This document shows positions 59,195 through 64,000 of a stretch of DNA of 64,000 nucleotides, in pieces. The stretch lies in NCBI GenBank assembly GCA_021741245.1, contig JAIOYF010000006.1, positions 124,001-188,000 of the forward strand, written 5' to 3'. Source of the DNA: Paracoccaceae bacterium. Lineage in GTDB: Bacteria > Pseudomonadota > Alphaproteobacteria > Rhodobacterales > Rhodobacteraceae. The stretch's first letter is position 1; each line of letters starts with the position of its first letter. A program made the translations under genes and the position numbers. The notes beneath the pieces were generated by a model. The model was not told where the DNA came from and did not search any database. It saw only the letters and a list, made by a program, of their open reading frames with translations.

Positions 59195-59279
59195 ATAAAA
59201 TTTCTGTTACAAAGTTTTCTAAGTTGGCGCAGATGATCGGCACAGGTCCTGCCAAGGTGCCCGAAAATGAGGCGAAGCA

Positions 59280-60149
59280 ATGGATGCCTTGATGACGGTC
59301 GAAGACAAGATGCGCGCGGCGCTGCCCGATTTGACGCGGGCCGAACGGCAACTTGCCACCCATATCTTGCGGCACTATCCGGTGGCGGCGCTGGGCTCTA
59401 TCACGGCGCTGGCCAAGGCCTCGGAGGTTTCCACGCCAACGGTTGTGCGGCTGTGCCAAAAGCTGGGGTATCGCGGATACCCTGACTACCAGTCCGCGCT
59501 GCGCGGTGAGGTAGAGGCGATGCTTGTCTCGCCCCTTGCCAAGCATGACCGCTGGGCGGGGGGCGTGCCTGATACCCATATCCTGAACCGCTTTGCCGAT
59601 GCGGTGGTGGCCAATCTTCAGGCCACGCTGGGCCAGATTGACCACGCCGAGTTTGATGCCGTGGCAGACCTGATGGCCGATCAGAACCGCCGGATTTTTG
59701 CCATGGGCGGTCGCATCACCCATGCGATGGCGGATTATTTCGTGACGCTGATGAAGGTCGTGCGCCCCGATGTGACGTTGCTGTCAGACATGTCAAACAC
59801 ATGGCCCCCGGCGCTGTTGGATATGAAAGCGGGCGATGTCTTGCTGGTCTTTGACATCCGGCGCTATGAAAACTCGGTCCTGCAACTGGTGGAACTGGCG
59901 GTAGAGCAGGGTGCTTGCGTGGTTCTTGTCACTGACCGTTGGGTCAGCCCCGCAGCCACCCATGCCCGCCACACGCTATCATGTCATGTCGAGGCACCCA
60001 GCGCCTGGGACAGCACCGTGTCGATCCTCGTGCTGATCGAGACGCTGCTGGCCGCCGTGCAAAGCCTGACGTGGGACCAGACGGAAGGCCGCCTGAAACG
60101 GCTGGAAACCCTTTATGACCGCTCGCGCTTTTTCCGTCGCCATCGCTAG
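59280..60149 (+). CDS. MurR/RpiR-family regulator
   Basis: 289 aa. The N-terminal HTH_6 domain (about 3-75) has LTRAERQLATHILRHYPVAALGSITALAKASEVSTPTVVRLCQKLGYRGYPDYQSALRGEV. The C-terminal SIS-type domain (about 120-260) has NRRIFAMGGRITHAMADYF and DVLLVFDIRRYENSV. SIS domains commonly sense phosphosugars, but other ligands occur. Divergent from the catabolic cluster, it likely controls it. ATG 59280 is used; ATG 59292 (residue 5) is possible. Its 3' end overlaps the convergent EamA gene by 4 bp. Confidence 0.87.
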   Translation: MDALMTVEDKMRAALPDLTRAERQLATHILRHYPVAALGSITALAKASEVSTPTVVRLCQKLGYRGYPDYQSALRGEVEAMLVSPLAKHDRWAGGVPDTHILNRFADAVVANLQATLGQIDHAEFDAVADLMADQNRRIFAMGGRITHAMADYFVTLMKVVRPDVTLLSDMSNTWPPALLDMKAGDVLLVFDIRRYENSVLQLVELAVEQGACVVLVTDRWVSPAATHARHTLSCHVEAPSAWDSTVSILVLIETLLAAVQSLTWDQTEGRLKRLETLYDRSRFFRRHR

Positions 60150-61030
60150 GTGACGGGGGTGGCGAGGGGTTTGCGCCGCGCCCCTGACATGGCGTTGAAT
60201 GCCACGGCGGCCAGCAAGATCGCACCGCCTGCAAACGTGCCTGCCGAGGCGGTTTCGCCCAGCAAAAGCCAGACCCAGACCGGGGCCAACATCACCTCCA
60301 CCATCGACAAAAGCGTCAGTTCCGCAGCCGGTATGATCCTGCTGCCAAGGGTATAAAGCGCCATGCCGATGGCAAGAATGACCGCGCCCATCCCCATCGC
60401 TATGGCGATATCGTGCAGGGGAACCATCAGTGTTTCGGCCTGAACCATGCTGACAATTCCGGCTGTGAGCATCGAAAACACGCCCCCCAGCACGACGGCG
60501 GGCATCATCTCGGCCAGCTTTCCCCACCGCAGGGCGATGGTGAAAATTGCAAAGCCCAAGGCGGACAACAGCGCCGCCACATTTCCCGCCAAGGCCCCGG
60601 CGGCCAGCCCTTCGCGCACCATGACGAACATGCCGATCCCGGCCAAGGCGATTGCCCCCCATGTGGCCATGCGAACAGGTTCGCGCAACAGCACCCAGCC
60701 AAGGATTGCCGTCAGGAACGGCGCTGCCGAAAACAGGAACACGGCATTGGCAACGGTGGTGGCCTGAATGGCGAAAATCGCCCCGGCAAAGGCCAGCACC
60801 AAGCCAAGGCCGCCTATAACTCCGGGCCATCCCACCGCGATCACTTTGGCCAGAACGCCGGGGCCCTTGCGCAACCGGATCACAATCAGCAGAACAGGGA
60901 CCATCCCGGCCGAGCGCCAGAACAGCACCGCCCATGTGCCTGCCTCAACAATCTGGCGGATCATCAGGCCCATCAGCGACCATAAGACCGCCGCCACCAG
61001 AACCAAAAGAACCCCTGTCCGATATTGCAT
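60146..61030 (-). CDS. EamA/DMT-superfamily transporter
   Basis: 294 aa with ten hydrophobic helices in two EamA repeats. Markers are LVAAVLWSLMGLMIRQIVEAG, FWRSAGMVP, ATTVANAVFLFSAAPFLTAILGW and, in the second half, LYTLGSRIIPAAELTLLSMVEVMLAPVWVWLLLGE. Such carriers export metabolites such as amino acids or take up small molecules. The substrate is unknown. It may belong with the catabolic cluster, since it adjoins rpiR, or be independent. Confidence 0.85.
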   Translation of the reverse strand: MQYRTGVLLVLVAAVLWSLMGLMIRQIVEAGTWAVLFWRSAGMVPVLLIVIRLRKGPGVLAKVIAVGWPGVIGGLGLVLAFAGAIFAIQATTVANAVFLFSAAPFLTAILGWVLLREPVRMATWGAIALAGIGMFVMVREGLAAGALAGNVAALLSALGFAIFTIALRWGKLAEMMPAVVLGGVFSMLTAGIVSMVQAETLMVPLHDIAIAMGMGAVILAIGMALYTLGSRIIPAAELTLLSMVEVMLAPVWVWLLLGETASAGTFAGGAILLAAVAFNAMSGARRKPLATPVT

Positions 61031-61138
61031 GAAACCTGCCCCAAATCCTGTGCCCCAAGCTGAACAGGGGACGGCGCCGGGTCTGGCCTATCCGCGACGA
61101 AGGAGGGCAGGGTGGGGACGTTTTTGCGCCTTTTGCCG

Positions 61139-62068
61139 TCAATACCCCAAGCGGCGGTTCACAAGGTGCAACAATTCCTCGCCCGCGACATTGCGGCGGA
61201 TATTTTCGGCGATCACCCGCGCTGCAGAAACCGCCCGAGTGTCTGCCGCGATATGGGGGGTGACGGTCACGCGCGGATCGGTCCAGAACGGATGATCCTT
61301 TGGCAAAGGCTCGGTGCGGAACACATCCAGCGTGGCATGGCCGATCTGCCCAGTATCAAGGGCGGCCAAAAGCGCGTCATCATCAATCAAAGCCCCGCGA
61401 CCGGGGTTCAGGATCACCGCCCCGCGCGCAGGCAGGGTCAGGCTTTCGGCATTGAGGATGTTTTCGGTGGCAGGCGTCTTGGGCAACAGGGTGACCACAA
61501 TCTCGGCCCCCTCCAGCGCCGTCGTCAACCCTGCCTCACCCCACAGGCAGTGCAGACCGGGCACGGATTTCTCGGTTCGGCTCCAGCCTGTGACGCGAAA
61601 GTTCAGCGCGGCAAGGGCCTGTGCACAGGCCGTGCCCAAGGCCCCTAGGCCCAGAACCGTGACCCTGCGTTCGCGCGCAAGCGGGGGGCAGATCGGGTCC
61701 CAAACGTGGCCGGGGTTAATGATGTGGCGATCCATCCCCAAGTGATGGCGCAGAGTGTGGCCCACCACCCATTCCACCATCCCCTCGGTCAGGCCCGGAT
61801 CCACCATCCGGCACAGCGGCTGGGTCAGCGTCTCATTTCCCACGATCCGCTCCACCCCGGCCCAAAGGCTGAGCACGGCGCGGCAGTTGCGATAGGGCGT
61901 GAAATCTTGCAGCGGGGCCGAGGGCGCATAGACGATAAAATCCACCATCTCGGGCGCGGCCGCAACCACGACATTTGCGGTCACACCCGCCTCGGCCAGT
62001 GCCTTGGGCAAATGGGTTTCGTACTGCGGCCAAAGCTCTGGCGCGGCGAACAAGACGGTCAGGGTCAC
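61139..62068 (-). CDS. Glyoxylate/hydroxypyruvate reductase A-like
   Basis: 309 aa D-2-hydroxyacid dehydrogenase of the GhrA subgroup. It is shorter at the N-terminus than GyaR and has DFIVYAPSAPLQDF, SLWAGVERIVG, VTVLGLGALGTACAQAL (NAD(P) site), GWSRTEKSVPG, LLPKTPATENILN, ILNPGRGALIDDDAL (catalytic Arg), DVFRTEPLP (Glu) and VTPHIAADT (His). It reduces glyoxylate or hydroxypyruvate with NADPH. It lies 6 bp after rodA, so it is probably read with the cell-shape genes despite unrelated function. Confidence 0.85.
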   Translation of the reverse strand: MTLTVLFAAPELWPQYETHLPKALAEAGVTANVVVAAAPEMVDFIVYAPSAPLQDFTPYRNCRAVLSLWAGVERIVGNETLTQPLCRMVDPGLTEGMVEWVVGHTLRHHLGMDRHIINPGHVWDPICPPLARERRVTVLGLGALGTACAQALAALNFRVTGWSRTEKSVPGLHCLWGEAGLTTALEGAEIVVTLLPKTPATENILNAESLTLPARGAVILNPGRGALIDDDALLAALDTGQIGHATLDVFRTEPLPKDHPFWTDPRVTVTPHIAADTRAVSAARVIAENIRRNVAGEELLHLVNRRLGY

Positions 62069-62074
62069 GGGCGG

Positions 62075-63214
62075 TTACCTCGGTCGGTGGATATGTGCGC
62101 TTTGGATCAGCCCAAAGGCAATCAGCAAGACCAACATGGCCGAACCGCCATAGGAAAGGAAGGGCAACGGCACCCCCACGACCGGGGCCAATCCCATGAC
62201 CATCGACAGGTTGATCGCAAGATAGAGGAAAAAGTTCACTGCGATCCCAAGGATCAAGAGGGTCGAGAAGCGATCCTTGTTTTGCAAGGCCGAGACAAAG
62301 CAGAACACCAAGATCAGGCCATAAAGGATCAGCAAACTGAACACGCCGACAAACCCGAACTCTTCACCAAGGGTGGTAAAGATGAAGTCGGTTTCCTTTT
62401 CGGGCAAAAAGTTCAGCCGGCTTTGCGTGCCTTGCATGAACCCCTTGCCGTTCCAGCCGCCCGATCCAAGGGCGATCTGCGCCTGAATGATGTTATAGCC
62501 TGCGCCCAAAGGATCGGCGGTCGGATCAAGAAAGGTGTCGATCCGGCGATATTGGTAATCGTGCAAGAATTGCCAATCGGTGCCGCGCGTGGTGAAAACC
62601 GAAGTGACCGCCCCTACGACAATCAGCAAAACAGCCGCGAAATACCACCAACTGACCCCCGCCAAAAGCATCACCGCCCCGCCGATCATCAAGATGATCA
62701 GGGCAGTGCCAAGGTTGGGCTGCATCAAGACCAGAACGGTCGGAATCAAGGTCAGGATCACTGGCACCGCCACCCAAAGCGGGTTCGAGACCTTTCTGAC
62801 ATCCAGCCAGTCGTAATAGGCCGCCAGCATCATCACCAACGTCACCTTCATCAACTCCGAAGGTTGCAAGCGAAAGCCGCCAAATTCGATCCAGCGCTGT
62901 GCGCCCATGCCGATGGTTCCGAAGAACTCCACGATCAGCAGCAAGATGATACTGACCAGATAGGCCAACAGGCTCATGTTGCGCCAAAACCAGATCGGCA
63001 CGAAGGCGATAAAGAACATGATCGCCGCGCCAAGGCCAAAGACCTTCATCTGGCGACCGGCCCAAACCTCCATCCGACCACCTGCGATGGAGTAAAGGGT
63101 CAAAAACCCCACCGCGGACACAGCCGTGACCAAGACCACCAAAGGCCAGTTCATATACAGGACCTTGCGCAGGCCACTGGGCACGAATTTGACGCGATAT
63201 TCCAGAAAACTCAT
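62075..63214 (-). CDS. rodA: Rod-shape-determining peptidoglycan polymerase RodA
   Basis: 379 aa SEDS-family glycosyltransferase with about ten helices. The family markers are IGMGAQRWIEFGGFRLQPSELMK, LIPTVLVLMQPNLGTALI, NFLPEKETDFIFTTLGEEFGFVG and a C-terminal GLAPVVGVPLPFLSYGGSAML. It polymerises lipid II for the cylindrical wall together with PBP2. It starts 9 bp after mrdA and is followed by the GhrA-like gene. Very confident. Confidence 0.95.
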   Translation of the reverse strand: MSFLEYRVKFVPSGLRKVLYMNWPLVVLVTAVSAVGFLTLYSIAGGRMEVWAGRQMKVFGLGAAIMFFIAFVPIWFWRNMSLLAYLVSIILLLIVEFFGTIGMGAQRWIEFGGFRLQPSELMKVTLVMMLAAYYDWLDVRKVSNPLWVAVPVILTLIPTVLVLMQPNLGTALIILMIGGAVMLLAGVSWWYFAAVLLIVVGAVTSVFTTRGTDWQFLHDYQYRRIDTFLDPTADPLGAGYNIIQAQIALGSGGWNGKGFMQGTQSRLNFLPEKETDFIFTTLGEEFGFVGVFSLLILYGLILVFCFVSALQNKDRFSTLLILGIAVNFFLYLAINLSMVMGLAPVVGVPLPFLSYGGSAMLVLLIAFGLIQSAHIHRPR

Positions 63215-63223
63215 CGCAGGCCC

Positions 63224-64000
63224 CTATGACCGCGAGGGGCTGGGTAAAGCCCCATCCGCATCGCGAAGGGGCAGTTTTTCAAGCATGGAGGCGATCCGGT
63301 TGCGCTGACTTGACGGATAGGCCGAAAGTGGGGGCAGCCCCTCTGACAGCGCACTCAGGATCACATCGCGGGCAATCGGGGCGGCTGCCGTTGACCCGCC
63401 GCCGCCATGTTCCACCACCACTGACACCGCATAGCGCGGGTTGTCATAGGGGGCAAAGCCCACAAACAGGGCGTGGTCACGCCGATCCCATGGCAATTGT
63501 TCATTGGCGATCACCCCGCGCGCGCGTTCGGCGGCACTGATGTTACGGACCTGACTTGTGCCGGTCTTGCCCGCCCATTTCAAAGCCTCGTCCACAATGC
63601 GCGAAGATTTCGCTGTCCCGCGTTCCGCATTGATCACCGAGTACATCCCGGCCCGAACCTTGCTAAGGGCGATCGCGTCAATTCCAAGGCTTTCCTGATC
63701 TTCGATTGGCACGACCTTGCCATCAATCGCATGGACTAGCCGGGGCTTGATCTCCCGTCCCGTGGCAATGCGGGCCGTCATGACCGCAAGCTGCAGCGGA
63801 GAGGTCAGGACATAGCCCTGACCGATGCTGGCATTGATCGTATCGCCAATCCGCCACTCGGCCTTGTGCCGCTCGGACTTCCAAGCCTTGTTGGGCATGA
63901 TCCCTTCGGCAATGGCCGACATGGGAATATCGTGGCGCACCCCAAGACCAAGGCGTCTGCCCATCTCGGCAATCTTGTCGATGCCGACCTTTTGCGCGAT
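63224..64000 (-). CDS. mrdA: Penicillin-binding protein 2, N-terminal part outside window
   Basis: 259 codons of the C-terminal transpeptidase domain are visible; the start lies beyond the edge. The KTG motif is in KWAGKTGTSQV, preceded by GQGYVLTSPLQLAVMTARIATGREIKPRLV and followed by HALFVGFAPYDNPRYAVSVVVEHGGGGS. The catalytic SxxK and SxN motifs should lie outside the window. It cross-links peptidoglycan with RodA during elongation, and the order mrdA-rodA is conserved. Confident. Confidence 0.93.
   Translation of the reverse strand: MAQKVGIDKIAEMGRRLGLGVRHDIPMSAIAEGIMPNKAWKSERHKAEWRIGDTINASIGQGYVLTSPLQLAVMTARIATGREIKPRLVHAIDGKVVPIEDQESLGIDAIALSKVRAGMYSVINAERGTAKSSRIVDEALKWAGKTGTSQVRNISAAERARGVIANEQLPWDRRDHALFVGFAPYDNPRYAVSVVVEHGGGGSTAAAPIARDVILSALSEGLPPLSAYPSSQRNRIASMLEKLPLRDADGALPSPSRS

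Noticed and set aside
1-64000. tRNA, rRNA, CRISPR, insertion sequences, integrases
   Set aside because: No T-loop-like motif in a cloverleaf setting, no spaced repeat array, and no transposase or integrase motif was noticed.

Overview
The window is a 64 kb stretch of GC-rich chromosomal DNA that looks like a member of the Rhodobacteraceae (Alphaproteobacteria). The basis is the ethylmalonyl-CoA pathway pair (ethylmalonyl-CoA mutase and crotonyl-CoA carboxylase/reductase), a VPLPA-CTERM secreted protein, a ubiA/rsmE divergon, a TRAP transporter, glycolate oxidase glcDEF and a mrdA-rodA cell-shape pair. Genus and species cannot be named from the sequence alone. I saw no tRNA, rRNA, CRISPR array, transposase, integrase or prophage gene. 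Coding density is high: the longest gap without a gene is about 280 bp.

Layout. 1-2.7 kb: SHMT-like PLP enzyme (cut by the window edge), divergent LysR regulator, deoD. 2.9-7.2 kb: ecm (-) and ccr (+), with a VPLPA-CTERM exported protein between them. 7.4-9.7 kb: a 59-aa ORF, a RecD/UvrD-type helicase and a stand-alone Lrp-type effector domain. 9.8-13.9 kb: SDR, YghU-type GST, succinate-semialdehyde dehydrogenase, divergent alpha/beta hydrolase. 14.1-18.8 kb: ubiA-OmpA-like-coiled-coil operon (-) divergent from rsmE plus a membrane protein (+). 18.8-20.2 kb: hydroxypyruvate isomerase and DUF1285. 20.3-27.0 kb: a tightly overlapping MoxR / DUF58 / BatA-DUF4159 / large membrane protein operon. 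27.1-29.1 kb: flavin amine oxidase and DUF599. 29.2-33.4 kb: glcD-glcE-small membrane protein-glcF. 33.5-35.1 kb: two tandem trypsin-like proteases. 35.1-35.7 kb: Hsp20 with a probable ROSE-type RNA thermometer. 35.8-37.7 kb: TIM-barrel protein coupled to a ureohydrolase. 37.8-41.0 kb: ECF sigma factor coupled to a membrane von Willebrand A protein, then a secreted peptidoglycan-binding protein. 41.1-45.6 kb: TetR-aminotransferase (AruH-like)-TPP decarboxylase (AruI-like)-second aminotransferase operon with a perfect palindromic operator. 45.7-49.0 kb: CDF transporter, GNAT, SH3 protein, D-glycerate dehydrogenase. 49.0-60.1 kb: a long catabolic run (N-formylglutamate amidohydrolase-like, TRAP QMP, glutamine synthetase-like, aldehyde dehydrogenase, Fe-alcohol dehydrogenase, DadA-like, UDP-glucuronate epimerase-like) with a divergent RpiR regulator. 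60.1-64 kb: EamA exporter, GhrA-like reductase, rodA and mrdA (cut by the edge).

How the genes fit together. Several genes converge on C2/C3 acids: ecm and ccr serve acetyl-CoA assimilation, glcDEF makes glyoxylate from glycolate, and hydroxypyruvate isomerase plus two 2-hydroxyacid dehydrogenases handle glyoxylate, hydroxypyruvate and glycerate. A second theme is nitrogen scavenging. The AruH/AruI-like operon would turn arginine into 4-guanidinobutyraldehyde, the ureohydrolase at 36.8 kb could remove urea from the derived guanidino acid, and GabD at 11.5 kb could finish the resulting GABA carbon. The 50-60 kb locus looks like uptake and gamma-glutamylation-type catabolism of an unidentified amine or amino alcohol. 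These links are inferences from family and context.
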